Below, one piece after another: positions 36,832 through 46,022 of a DNA stretch of 64,000 nucleotides (the stretch's first letter is position 1; each line of letters starts with the position of its first letter). Source of the stretch: CAZPXZ01 sp965219495 (GTDB taxonomy: Bacteria > Pseudomonadota > Alphaproteobacteria > Rhodobacterales > CAZPXZ01); NCBI GenBank assembly GCA_965219495.1, contig OZ244777.1, positions 1,364,001 through 1,428,000 on the forward strand, given 5' to 3'. Below the pieces are notes generated by a model. It ran no database searches, was not told the DNA's origin, and saw only the letters and a list, made by a program, of their open reading frames with translations. Made by a program: the position numbers and the translations under genes.

Positions 36832-37342
36832 CGGAATTTCCCGCCGAAATCAGGCGGCATTCACCGAGAATGAAGTCGGCGATCCCGGCCACGTCATCCA
36901 ATTCAAACACCGGCACCGAAATCCCTTCGGGCGGCGAGTCGCAAGCTACTCCCCGCACTGTTGGGTCGGCCACCGCGATCGGCTCCCTCCCGGTCGCATG
37001 CCGCCAGGCTTCAAGCTTGGGGTGTGTTTCCCCCTTGAAGCCCTCGACCAAGATGAGATCGACAAGCGACAGGCGCTGCAGAAGTTCGTCAAGCGTCGGT
37101 TCTGCCGAGCCCCGCAACTCCGCCATCAAGGCCCAGCGCAGGCGCGAGGAAACCACCACCTCTTGTGCGCCGGCCTTACGATGGCGCCAAGAATCGCGCC
37201 CCGGTTGGTCGACGTCGAACCCATGATGTGCATGCTTGACGGTCGAAACCCGGAATCCGCGCGAACTGATTTCCGATACCAGCCGTTCCACCAGCGTGGT
37301 CTTGCCGCCGTTCTTCCACCCAACCACACCGAAAACACGCAT
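36821..37342 (-). CDS. mobB: Molybdopterin-guanine dinucleotide biosynthesis adapter protein MobB
   Basis: This 173-residue P-loop GTPase begins VFGVVGWKNGGKTTLVERL and includes VSTVKHAHHGFDVDQPGRDS and LILVEGFK, all standard MobB blocks. MobB assists MobA in making molybdopterin guanine dinucleotide. It starts at the last base of mobA's stop region, so the two are coupled. Confidence 0.93.
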   Translation of the reverse strand: MRVFGVVGWKNGGKTTLVERLVSEISSRGFRVSTVKHAHHGFDVDQPGRDSWRHRKAGAQEVVVSSRLRWALMAELRGSAEPTLDELLQRLSLVDLILVEGFKGETHPKLEAWRHATGREPIAVADPTVRGVACDSPPEGISVPVFELDDVAGIADFILGECRLISAGNSVDE

Positions 37343-37980
37343 CAGGCCGACTCAGCGAACATTTGGGCGGACTGGTTCAGGTCGGCGGGCGTATTGACAT
37401 TGAAGAAAGGGTCGCGATCGCTGATATCGAATTCCGCACGTGCCCAACCATGCGCGTCTGTCCAATCGAGAACTTTGCGGATTCCATGGTCTTCGATCGC
37501 CCTTCGCAGGTTTGCTGCCAAGCGGACGGGCCACAATCCAATCACGGGATGGTCCCGGAATTGGCCGCCCTCCCTCGTAGAGGCGAGGGCGATCGGTTTT
37601 TCCGCTCGGTTCGCCGCCGCGTGCAAGGATTCCACCAAATCCAAGGGCAAGAACGGGGTGTCTGCCGCGGCCGTTACGATGTGCGTAAACTTGCAGGCGT
37701 TATCCCCTGCCCACTCAAGCCCGGCGAGAACCCCGCCGAGCGGGCCGGGATTGCCGGGGATCGTATCCGCCACAACTTCCAGTCCAAACACCGCAAACCG
37801 TCCGGAGTCACCGTTTGCATTTAGAACCATCTGCGCACATTGCGGTTGCAACGCCCGAATGACATGCGCAAGAATGGGCTCCCCTCCGAGTTCCAACAAA
37901 CATTTGTCGCCACCGCCCATCCGCCTCGACAGTCCGCCGGCAAGCACGACCCCGAGAGTCTGCTCCCTGAAGATCATCAC
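37342..37980 (-). CDS. mobA: Molybdenum cofactor guanylyltransferase MobA
   Basis: This 212-residue nucleotidyltransferase has the GTP-binding signature LAGGLSRRMGGGDKCLLEL at residues 13-31, the DTIPGNPGPLGGVLAGL block and the TAAADTPFLP metal-binding Asp. It converts Mo-molybdopterin plus GTP to Mo-MGD, used by DMSO-reductase-family enzymes and formate dehydrogenases. It overlaps fdhD by 4 bases. Confidence 0.95.
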   Translation of the reverse strand: MMIFREQTLGVVLAGGLSRRMGGGDKCLLELGGEPILAHVIRALQPQCAQMVLNANGDSGRFAVFGLEVVADTIPGNPGPLGGVLAGLEWAGDNACKFTHIVTAAADTPFLPLDLVESLHAAANRAEKPIALASTREGGQFRDHPVIGLWPVRLAANLRRAIEDHGIRKVLDWTDAHGWARAEFDISDRDPFFNVNTPADLNQSAQMFAESA

Positions 37981-38867
37981 TCCGCTCTCCGGCTGCCCTT
38001 ACGAACCGAACCCGGCGGTTCATCCGCCACTTCTTCTGGCGCCTGATCGTAAACCAGGCGATCCGCACCAGACAGGCACACGAACCTCCGGCCTCTCATT
38101 CGGCCGATGAGCGTCATCCCGACCTCCCGGGCAATCTCAACGCCCCACGCGGTAAAGCCGGAGCGTGATGCCAAGGTGGGTATGCCCATCATGGCCGTTT
38201 TCAGAATCATCTCGGATGTAAGACGGCCAGTCGTATAGAAGATCTTGTCCGCCGCCGGAATTTTCCGCATCGCCATCAGGCCGGCGATCTTGTCGACCGC
38301 ATTGTGTCGGCCCACATCTTCCATATAGACCAGGGGCTCGTCAGCGCGACAAAGCACACATCCATGAATCGCTCCCGCGCTCAGATAAAGCGACGGGCGT
38401 GTGTTGATCTTGCGGGCAAGGGCGTAGAGCCAGCCGGTTCTTACTTCGTTCCCGGGCAACTGAACGCCGGAAACCATCTCCATCATGTCTCCGAACACGG
38501 TGCCCACCGCACACCCGGAGGTACGTGTGGCCCGTCGCAGTTTTTCTTCGTAGTCGGTCGTGCGGGCAGTTCGCACTACCACGACACCGAGCTCCTGGTC
38601 GTAATCCGCACCATCTATGCAGTCTTCCACCTGGATCAGCCCCTGATTCAGCAGATAGCCGATGCCCAGATACTCAGGAAAATCGCCAATGGTCATCACG
38701 GTAACGATCTCGCGATCGTTCAGGTAAATTGTCAGGCCACGCTCTTCAACAACGCGAATCTCGACGCTGCCTCCTTCATGATCGATTCCCGTTACCGGTC
38801 GTGAAAGGCGTGGATTGTCCGGTTCCGGCGCGATCGAAAACTCTTCCATTCTCCCTCTGCCTGCCAT
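37977..38867 (-). CDS. fdhD: Formate dehydrogenase sulfurtransferase FdhD
   Basis: This 296-residue protein moves sulfur to the Mo-bis-MGD cofactor of formate dehydrogenases. Blocks seen are EIVTVMTIGDFPEYLGIGYL, TSGCAVGTVFG, a cysteine-rich AGAIHGCVLC segment, VYMEDVGRHNAVDKIAGL and TGRLTSEMILK. It is first in the set. ATG 38849 (MEEFSIAPE) is an alternative start to ATG 38867. No formate dehydrogenase gene is in the window. Confidence 0.93.
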   Translation of the reverse strand: MAGRGRMEEFSIAPEPDNPRLSRPVTGIDHEGGSVEIRVVEERGLTIYLNDREIVTVMTIGDFPEYLGIGYLLNQGLIQVEDCIDGADYDQELGVVVVRTARTTDYEEKLRRATRTSGCAVGTVFGDMMEMVSGVQLPGNEVRTGWLYALARKINTRPSLYLSAGAIHGCVLCRADEPLVYMEDVGRHNAVDKIAGLMAMRKIPAADKIFYTTGRLTSEMILKTAMMGIPTLASRSGFTAWGVEIAREVGMTLIGRMRGRRFVCLSGADRLVYDQAPEEVADEPPGSVRKGSRRAE

Positions 38868-39400
38868 TCGACTTCACCGTTCAACCAAATGCGTCAAATT
38901 TTGCCCTCGATACTTCCCACCTGTTGTGCTCTCACAATTTCCGCCTGCGATCGGCATTCCCGCAAACGGATACCATAATCTCGCGCACGCCGAATCAAAA
39001 AGCGAGTTTCAGATGTCACTGGATCATTGTTCCTTGCGACAATCCAACGCGCATTAATTTCCCCGGAAACGCCTTGGAACCGAAGACAGCGCGATCTCGC
39101 CGGTTCTGACCGTCCCGCACTCGCCGGATTGAACACCATTTCCGACTCAATAGGCGGATGAGAAATCCCATGAGCGACGAAGTTTGACCGACATCGGACG
39201 CACTGGCAAGAGGGTTCCTTTGGAAATGCTTGCTCGATATCGAGGTCGATTCTTGAGGTATTTGGGTGAAATTCGCTCCTTGCACGGACAGCACAATTGC
39301 ATGACTGATCGCGCAACTATCGCCGGATTTGTTGGCGAGTTTCGTTTCAAGTATGAGGCGCGACCCGCAGGTCTGATTTCGAAAGGAACCTAGTAGATTC
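38868..39400. other. Intergenic region between divergent fdhD and cytochrome b561 genes
   Basis: This is 533 bases with only short, unconvincing frames. It should hold both promoters. No RNA or repeat was recognised. Confidence 0.4.
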
Positions 39401-40012
39401 ATGAAAAGTTCAAATCGTCCCATTCTGACATCAACAATTCCAGGCGATGCTGATGATCGGATGGACAAGCGGCAAGATGGATCCGACGTACCATCCGAGA
39501 CGGGCGGATACTCGCCCTTATCGATTGTGTCTCACTGGTCGGCGGCAATCCTCATCGCGGTGTTGTTTCTGACCCACGAAGGCGCTCCCGGCAGCCTGGC
39601 GCATTTCCTTCACGTGAGCGGTGGCGCTCTCGCCGGTCTCTTCCTTCTCTGGCGCGTTTGGCATCGCGTGAGTCGAGGCGTGCCTCCTCTGCCGGACCAG
39701 GCGTTCATACTCAACGTCCTGGCGAGAAGCGTGCAATGGGGACTCTTGATCACCATTGTCATCGTTGTGATCAGCGGATACTTGCTTCCCTGGACCCAAG
39801 GGCGCCCCTTGGAGGCATTCGGCTTGGCAATCCCCTCACCAATGGCGGCAAACGGGGACTTTCACCAACTCGTCGAAACGGCACACGATGTCGCGGGACA
39901 TCTATTTGTGCCTCTGCTGATCCTCCACATTCTGGGAACGGTCAAACACGCTGTTGTCGACAGGGACGGTATCGCTCGTCGCATGTTCCGGCCGGTGGGC
40001 AATGGCCGCTGA
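39401..40012 (+). CDS. Cytochrome b561-type membrane diheme protein
   Basis: This 203-residue protein has about four membrane helices: SHWSAAILIAVLFL, FLHVSGGALAGLFLLWRVWH, WGLLITIVIVVISGYLLPW and HDVAGHLFVPLLILHILGT. Histidines in each pair (SHWS, FLHVS/RVWH, AHDVAGH, LHILGTVKH) are placed as bacterial b561 heme ligands. Such proteins pass electrons from quinol or oxidise superoxide. The first 35 residues are hydrophilic and unusual for the family. AAGGAA lies upstream of the ATG. Confidence 0.85.
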   Translation: MKSSNRPILTSTIPGDADDRMDKRQDGSDVPSETGGYSPLSIVSHWSAAILIAVLFLTHEGAPGSLAHFLHVSGGALAGLFLLWRVWHRVSRGVPPLPDQAFILNVLARSVQWGLLITIVIVVISGYLLPWTQGRPLEAFGLAIPSPMAANGDFHQLVETAHDVAGHLFVPLLILHILGTVKHAVVDRDGIARRMFRPVGNGR

Positions 40013-40125
40013 CTGAATCGACTTTGAGGCCAGCGCCAATGTTGTGCTGGAGCAGTTGAGTTCTCCAGTGCAGACAGGGTTTGCCTTGCTTCGACGCGCC
40101 GCTGGCGCGAAACGCGCACTCAACT

Positions 40126-42540
40126 TCAAGTGCGCAGCACACCACCCGTCGCTTCTTCGACCCTGGATATGATCTTCTTTCCGACACGTTCGATCGCGGA
40201 TTCAGAAAGTGTCTCGTTCCGGGGCTGCAACCGGACACTGATTGCAATCGACTTTTTCCCTGGACCGAAGTGTTCTTCCGCCTGTGACCCTTCAAATACG
40301 TCGAATACATGGACGGATTCGATCAGTTCACGTTCGGCGCCCCGCGCTGCCCGCACCAGGTCTTTTGCCTGAACTTGCTCGTCGAGCGTGAACGCAAAAT
40401 CACGGTCCACAGCCTGAAAATTTGCAATTTCCAGTGGAGGGCGGGCGCCTCGCCCGCGCTTGGGGAACGGGAGATTCTCAATGTTGAGTTCGAACGCGGC
40501 GACCGGTTCTTCGAGTTCGAACTCCTCAACCAACCGGGGATGCAGTTCCCCGAACACCGCCAAAGGCTTTCCCCGAACGAACCCGAGCGTCCCGGACCGC
40601 CCTGGATGGTACCAGGCGGGAGCCTCCGCGTGCGCATCCAGCCGGTTCACCGGTCCTCCCAGTGCGGAAACCAGTGCCAGCGCATCGGCCTTCACATCAA
40701 ACACATCGGCCGGACGACAATGCTCGTTCCACGCCCTTCGTGACGCATCTCCCATACGCAGCGCGGCAGCCATGTTTTGCTGTGCGCCCGGAGCGCCACC
40801 GTAAAACTCCGGTCCGACTTCGAACAACCCGAGATCCCGGTATCCCCGCGCACGATTTCGTGCGGCCGCCCTCAACAAAGCCGGCAACAGGGAGGGGCGC
40901 ATAACCGCGAGATCGTTTGAAATCGGGTTGTCCAGTTGAAGCTCCGAATACTTGCACCCAAATCTCTCCGCATCCTCGGCAGAGACGAACGAATAGCACA
41001 CGCATTCGTTCAGGCCTCGCGCCGCGAGCGCGCGCCGCGCCAAGGCGACCCGGCGTTGCATTCGGTCCAACGCGGGGACGGCAACTCCGGAGCGCCGCCT
41101 AGGAAGCGGGGTTGCCTCGATCCGGGACAAGGACGCAATTCGCGCGACTTCTTCAACGAGGTCCGCCTCGCCTTCGACATCCGGCCTCCAGCTGGGCACC
41201 GCTACCCTGAGCACCTCTCCGGCAACCTCGACCTTGAAGCCGAGCGCAGTCAGGATGCGCCGCTGTTCCCGCCCCGGAAGGTCCATCGCCAAGAGCGCCT
41301 TGAGACGAGCGGGCCGATAGTCGATCGCGCGAGCGGTGTCCGGAACCGCGCCCGCGACAATCACGTCCGAGGCTTCCCCACCGCAGAATTCCAAGATCAT
41401 CCTGGTTGCAATTTCAATTCCAAAGGGGGTGAACGCGGGATCGATACCCCGTTCGAACCGGAATCGCGCGTCGGAAGAAATCCCCAACAACCGGCCCGTC
41501 GTTGCGGTTCGAACCGGATCGAAATACGCCGACTCCAGTACAATGCTCGCGGTCCCTTCGGTGCACCCCGTCCACTCCCCGCCAATCACCCCGCCCAGCC
41601 CCTGCGGCCCGGAGGCGTCGCCGATCACGGTCATGCCCTCGCCAAGGGGATACTCCTTTCCATCGAGCGCCTTCATGGTCTCGCCCGGTTTTGCAAATCG
41701 GACAAGAATATCGCCCGTAATGCGATCCGCATCGAACACGTGCAGAGGACGGCAGAGATCATGGGTCATGTAATTGGTGATATCGACCAGCGCGCTGATC
41801 GGACGCAGCCCGACGGCGCGAAGGCGCCGCTGCATCCATTCCGGCGACGGACTGTTCTTCAGGCCGCGCAAATGGCGCCCGACGAAGATCGGGCATGCCC
41901 GATCTGCGACAGCCGAATCCAGCGAGACGGCGATCGGACTCTTGTAAGAGCCCGGAATCCGGTCAATCGACTGCGGGCGCAACGCTCCCACCTTCCGCGC
42001 AGCCAGATCCCGCGCAATCCCGCGCACCCCGAGAGCATCCGGCCGGTTGGGCGTGACTCCCACCGTAAACACCGGATCGTCGAGACCCGCGTGACTCGCG
42101 TAAGATTCACCGATTCTGGCGCCGCTCTCGAGTTCGATGATTCCTTCGTGTACATCGGATATCCCGAGTTCACGTTCCGAAAGCAACATGCCACGGGATT
42201 CCACGCCGCGAATTTTCGCCGCCCTCAGATCCAGGCCTGTCCCGGGAATACGCACGCCCGCGGGAGCGAAAACGCCGATCAAACCAGTGCGAGCGTTCGG
42301 CGCGCCGCAGATGACCTGCGCTTTTCCGTTGCCGGTATCGACTTGGCATACCGTGAGCCGGTCCGCATTCGGATGCGATTCCGCGGAGATAACTCTGGCT
42401 ACGACGAACGAGGCGAACGCCTGAGCCGGATCCGAAATTTCCTCGACCTCCAGGCCGAGATCGGTAAGCGCAGCGGCAACCTCGTCGGCGGAAGACTCGG
42501 TTTCCAGGTGCTCGAGCAACCAGTTCAAGGTGAGTCTCAT
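40126..42540 (-). CDS. pheT: Phenylalanyl-tRNA synthetase, beta subunit
   Basis: This 804-residue protein has the N-terminal EMAP-like tRNA-binding domain (VVARVISAESHPNADRLTVC, CGAPNARTG), the B3/B4 editing region with VDITNYMTHDLCRPLHVFDA, a B5 domain (LDLPGREQRRILTALGF), the inactive synthetase core, and the C-terminal FDX-ACB anticodon-binding domain (FQAVDRDFAFTLDEQ). It overlaps pheS by 4 bases. It is full length and intact. Confidence 0.97.
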   Translation of the reverse strand: MRLTLNWLLEHLETESSADEVAAALTDLGLEVEEISDPAQAFASFVVARVISAESHPNADRLTVCQVDTGNGKAQVICGAPNARTGLIGVFAPAGVRIPGTGLDLRAAKIRGVESRGMLLSERELGISDVHEGIIELESGARIGESYASHAGLDDPVFTVGVTPNRPDALGVRGIARDLAARKVGALRPQSIDRIPGSYKSPIAVSLDSAVADRACPIFVGRHLRGLKNSPSPEWMQRRLRAVGLRPISALVDITNYMTHDLCRPLHVFDADRITGDILVRFAKPGETMKALDGKEYPLGEGMTVIGDASGPQGLGGVIGGEWTGCTEGTASIVLESAYFDPVRTATTGRLLGISSDARFRFERGIDPAFTPFGIEIATRMILEFCGGEASDVIVAGAVPDTARAIDYRPARLKALLAMDLPGREQRRILTALGFKVEVAGEVLRVAVPSWRPDVEGEADLVEEVARIASLSRIEATPLPRRRSGVAVPALDRMQRRVALARRALAARGLNECVCYSFVSAEDAERFGCKYSELQLDNPISNDLAVMRPSLLPALLRAAARNRARGYRDLGLFEVGPEFYGGAPGAQQNMAAALRMGDASRRAWNEHCRPADVFDVKADALALVSALGGPVNRLDAHAEAPAWYHPGRSGTLGFVRGKPLAVFGELHPRLVEEFELEEPVAAFELNIENLPFPKRGRGARPPLEIANFQAVDRDFAFTLDEQVQAKDLVRAARGAERELIESVHVFDVFEGSQAEEHFGPGKKSIAISVRLQPRNETLSESAIERVGKKIISRVEEATGGVLRT

Positions 42541-43625
42541 CGGGTGGCTCCCGAATCAACAGAGATTCCGGCGTGCACCGACGGCATCTCGAGCGGATCA
42601 AATCCGTAGTGCCGCAGCCACCGAATATCGCATTCGAAAAATGCGCGCAGATCCGGCATGCCGTATTTGAGCATGGTCAGGCGGTCGATGCCGAGTCCGA
42701 ACGCGAATCCCTGCCATTCGCCGGGATCCACGCCACACGCCCTCAACACGTTCGGATGCACCATTCCGCATCCGAGTATCTCCAACCAGTCCTCCCCTTC
42801 GCCGAAAGCGAGGCGACCGCCCTCCCAGGAGCATCGGAGGTCGACCTCCGCGGATGGTTCGGTGAACGGAAAATGCGAGGCCCGAAACCGGAGTTCGACA
42901 CTCTCCACCTCGAAGAAGGCTCGGCAGAATTCCTCCAGCGTCCAGCGCAATTGCGCCATGGTCACATCCCGGTCGATCGCCATGCCTTCGACCTGGTGAA
43001 ACATGGGCGAGTGCGTGACATCGCTGTCGCAACGATACGTGCGTCCCGGCGCGATGAAGCGCACCGGCGGACCAAGTTCGAGCGTGCGTATCTGCACTGG
43101 AGAAGTATGCGTCCGAAGAACCCGTCTCTCGCCATCCGCCTCGGCGAAGAAGAACGTGTCGTGTTCCTGACGCGCCGGATGTTCGGGAGGCATGTTCAAG
43201 GCATCGAAGTTGTAGAACTCACTTTCGACATCCGGTCCTTCGCGCAAGTCAAAACCGAGATCCGCAAAAATCGCGATGATGGACTCCGTTACCTGGTTGA
43301 CCGGATGGATCGTCCCGGCCGCCTCTGGACGGGTTGGCAGAGTCACGTCGACGCCTTCGGCGACGAGGCGCTCTTCAAGTTCCACCTCGGCGTATTCCGC
43401 CTGACGCTTCGCGATTTCAGACTCGATATGAACCCTCAGTCGGTTGAGCACAGTGCCGCGCTGGCGCCGCGCTTCGGGCTCCATCTTTCCAAGCCCGCGG
43501 ACCAACCGGGTAATCTGCCCCTTTCTGCCAAGGGCAGCCACACGAACCGCTTCGAGAGCGGCGGTGTTTTCCGAAGCCTCGATTGCCTTGAGGTACGAGT
43601 TCTGCAGTTCTTCCAGATCGGACAT
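42537..43625 (-). CDS. pheS: Phenylalanyl-tRNA synthetase, alpha subunit
   Basis: This 362-residue class II synthetase subunit has the N-terminal coiled coil (ARRQRGTVLNRLRVHIESEI), HPVNQVTESIIAIFADLGF, the motif 2 region RTHTSPVQIRTL, and motif 3 FAFGLGIDRLTMLKYGM. It forms an alpha2-beta2 enzyme with PheT that charges tRNA-Phe. It lies 40 bases downstream of rplT in the usual order. Confidence 0.97.
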   Translation of the reverse strand: MSDLEELQNSYLKAIEASENTAALEAVRVAALGRKGQITRLVRGLGKMEPEARRQRGTVLNRLRVHIESEIAKRQAEYAEVELEERLVAEGVDVTLPTRPEAAGTIHPVNQVTESIIAIFADLGFDLREGPDVESEFYNFDALNMPPEHPARQEHDTFFFAEADGERRVLRTHTSPVQIRTLELGPPVRFIAPGRTYRCDSDVTHSPMFHQVEGMAIDRDVTMAQLRWTLEEFCRAFFEVESVELRFRASHFPFTEPSAEVDLRCSWEGGRLAFGEGEDWLEILGCGMVHPNVLRACGVDPGEWQGFAFGLGIDRLTMLKYGMPDLRAFFECDIRWLRHYGFDPLEMPSVHAGISVDSGATR

Positions 43626-43665
43626 TCGACGAACAGCTTGCGGCTATTCCCCCATCGGGGAGATA

Positions 43666-44028
43666 TTATGCAATGGCTTTTTGGGCGCGCTCAAATATTG
43701 CGTCAAAGACTTCGGGCTCCCGAACCGCGAGATCTGCGAGCACTTTCCGGTCGCATTCAATCCCCGATTTCTTCAAGCCCTGTATAAAGCGGGAATAGGG
43801 AAAGGCAGGATCCCGAGCCCTCACCGCCGCATTGATACGCTGTATCCACAAGGTGCGAAAGTTGCGTTTGCGGACCTTTCGGTCCCGGGTCTGGTATTCC
43901 CGGGCGCGATCCACGGCCTGCATCGCGACCCGGATCGTGTTTTTGCGGCGGCCGGAATATCCCTTCGCGGCATTCAGAATCTTGCGGCGCCGGGCACGGC
44001 TGGCGACCGTGTATCTTGCTCGTGTCAT
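43666..44028 (-). CDS. rplT: 50S ribosomal protein L20
   Basis: This 120-residue basic protein has the L20 signature KGYSGRRKNTIRVAMQAVDR near the N-terminus and AAVRARDPAFPYSRFIQGLK. It lies 15 bases after rpmI. It binds 23S rRNA and in many bacteria represses its own operon. Confidence 0.97.
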   Translation of the reverse strand: MTRARYTVASRARRRKILNAAKGYSGRRKNTIRVAMQAVDRAREYQTRDRKVRKRNFRTLWIQRINAAVRARDPAFPYSRFIQGLKKSGIECDRKVLADLAVREPEVFDAIFERAQKAIA

Positions 44029-44043
44029 CGTCGATTCCCCGCT

Positions 44044-44241
44044 TCAACCGTACGGAATGAATTTGCGGACGATCTTCTGGTCGGGAGCGGACAGGACTTC
44101 CATTCCCCGCGCCTTGCGAATGAACTTCGGCGTTCGCTTGATCATGCCGTGGCGCTTCCCAGTTTGTTGCGCCTTGATGCGCCCGTTTGCGGTTACCTTG
44201 AATCGCTTCTTGGCCCCCGACTTTGTCTTCAGCTTGGGCAT
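44044..44241 (-). CDS. rpmI: 50S ribosomal protein L35
   Basis: This 65-residue protein begins MPKLKTKSGAKKRFKVTANG and ends KFIPYG. ATG 44241 has a GAGGAC site 3-8 bases upstream; the longer frame upstream of it is not conserved. infC, the usual upstream partner, is not present here: the 235 bases upstream lead straight to the amine dehydrogenase gene. Confidence 0.95.
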   Translation of the reverse strand: MPKLKTKSGAKKRFKVTANGRIKAQQTGKRHGMIKRTPKFIRKARGMEVLSAPDQKIVRKFIPYG

Positions 44242-44476
44242 TTCGTCCTCAAGAATGTGTTTGGACAACAGAAACAGCCGCCTCGGCAGCCCATTGCGAG
44301 CCGGGCGGCTCTGCTGATCCCCGAAATACGGGAAATCGGGACGTTTGACAAGGGGGGCCGCCACGCGCCGCCTCCCTCCACAGTCCCAATTCTACTGTCT
44401 TGGGCAATCATACCTATCCGCAAGGGTTTCTCGGCGCCATTCCACGCCACTTGTGGCGAAGGCGCCTTCGGGCGAT

Positions 44477-45806
44477 TCAATCCGAAATCAGTTCGGTGAT
44501 CTCACGCCGGAACGGAACCGTGTCCCCGGTTACGGGAGCGCCGTCCAATTCTTCTGCGAATCGCCTGCCGGCAAAAACCGCATGAGCGATTGTCGCGGGC
44601 GCCAGCGCGTCACCGATTGCCTCGACGGTTTCTATACCCGCGTCTTCCCAAGAGTCCCTCACTGCTTTCAATTCGGCGACGATTTGATCCGAAGGAATTC
44701 TCGAAGTCACGAGGACGGTCGTGTCGGCTTCGATTGACTCGGCTCGGCCAGTGTGAACGCAAGAGACCGAGGCAACGCCGGGAGCAATTCGGTCGAGTTG
44801 GCGAAACGCCTCGATTCGGATGCCCTTTTCCAACATTCGCGCCTGTATGAAGTGCTGTTCCATCGTGTTGCGGGTCCAGGTCGAAGCCTCGGAAGCCGGG
44901 GTAATGTATGTCGTTTCGAACCCGCCGTCCGCGAGGCGCTCAGCCAGGACCCCGCCCATATAGAAGTGATCGTCGTCCCAGACCGCCACTTTCTTCCCGC
45001 TGGGCAACAGGCCGTCCATCAGATCATCGGGAGTAAGAACCTCAGACCCCTCCGCAATGGGCACCGGTGTCTTCCAGCAGTAGCCGATTCCGTCGATGCG
45101 CCATCGGGCGCCGGTCGCTATCGCAACTCGGGGAAAGCCGAACTCCAGAATCGCCGCGGCGTCAAGCTCCGATTCCATGTACATCATGACGTTGGGAAGC
45201 TTGTGCAGTTGCCCGACCCGGTAGTCCCGGACCCGAATCCAGGCGGCGAGCCCCGGCAGCCGGCTCTCCCGGGTCACGCGACCGCCCGCCTCCGTGCTTC
45301 GTTCCGCCACGGTCACTTCGTAACCGCGCTTGCCCATCGCCTGAGCAGCCTCCAGGCCCGCCGGACCCGCTCCGACAATCAGCACGGCCTTGCCGCTCTC
45401 CTTGGGCCGGATGTATTCCGGATGCCATCCGCGCCGCCATTCCTCTCCCATGGAGGGGTTCTGGGTGCAGCGGATCGGCGACATCGTAAAGTCCCCCGAC
45501 ACACAGATATTGCACCCGATGCACTCGCGTATGTCTTCCAGCCGCCCCTCCTCCACCTTCCTGGGCAGAAACGGGTCGGCGATCGACGGGCGTGCGCAAC
45601 CGATCATGTCGACTATGCCTTTGCGGATGACGGAGACCATGCGATCGGGAGAGGTATAGCGGCCCACGCCAACCACAGGCTTGGTGGTAAGCTGCTTCAC
45701 GCCCGCGATGAAGGGTTCCTGCCGCCCCTCCTCTCCAAAGCGGGATGTCTGGCTGTCGTTCTCCCACGGAGCAAGGCAAACGTCCCAAAGATCCGGGATT
45801 TCGGCA
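44477..45806 (-). pseudogene. Trimethylamine/dimethylamine dehydrogenase-like flavoprotein, 3' part (IS-interrupted)
   Basis: This part reads AEIPDLWDVCLAPWENDSQT, then LTTKPVVGVGRYTSPD, the 4Fe-4S ligand cluster ECIGCNICVSG...PIRCTQNP, then an FAD/NAD-binding fold (AVLIVGAGPAGLEAAQAMGK). It is the C-terminal two thirds of the TMADH/DMADH family. An ISKra4 element separates it from its 5' part (47527-48282). Removing the element and one TTCGGCA copy joins both parts in frame as ...ELIAEIPDLWDV..., 692 residues. The enzyme would N-demethylate a methylated amine. There are no other lesions in this half. Confidence 0.85.
45800..45806. repeat. Target-site duplication TTCGGCA, left copy
   Basis: The seven bases TTCGGCA directly precede the element end AGGGTG and recur directly after its other end (CACCCT) at 47527-47533. 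Confidence 0.85.
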
Positions 45807-45924
45807 AGGGTGCAGGTCTCCTATGGCAAAATCGCACTGAGGAATTTCAGGCACTTACGTCAGGAAGCAAGGGCGATGCGGGGGATTTGCTGTGAAACTC
45901 TGCGGCCGGAGGCAATTTTTCCCG

Positions 45925-46022
45925 GGAAACCCGCGATATGGAGCGGATGAGAGTGCTCTCAACCACAAGCCGTGGTATCTTGAATGCAAAAAGCAAAGAA
46001 CGCACAAGAAAGGAGCACTCTC
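45925..46022 (+). promoter_or_regulatory. Candidate structured leader RNA of ISKra4 transposase
   Basis: Upstream of the ATG are two adjacent hairpins: GAGAG-TG-CTCTC at about 45950-45961 and CCAC-AAGCC-GTGG at about 45963-45975, then TATCTTG. The ribosome-binding segment AAGAAAGGAGCACTCTC follows. The copy at 32590-32688 keeps the order (GAG..CTC, CCACAAGCTGTGG, CATCTTG, identical ribosome-binding segment) although the intervening bases differ. GCACTCTC just before the ATG can pair with GAGAGTGC of the first hairpin, so a translation switch is possible. Confidence 0.5.

Noticed and set aside
44242..44364. Longer rpmI product with a 41-residue N-terminal extension
   Set aside because: L35 begins universally at MPKLKTK; ATG 44241 has its own ribosome-binding site and the extension has no family match.
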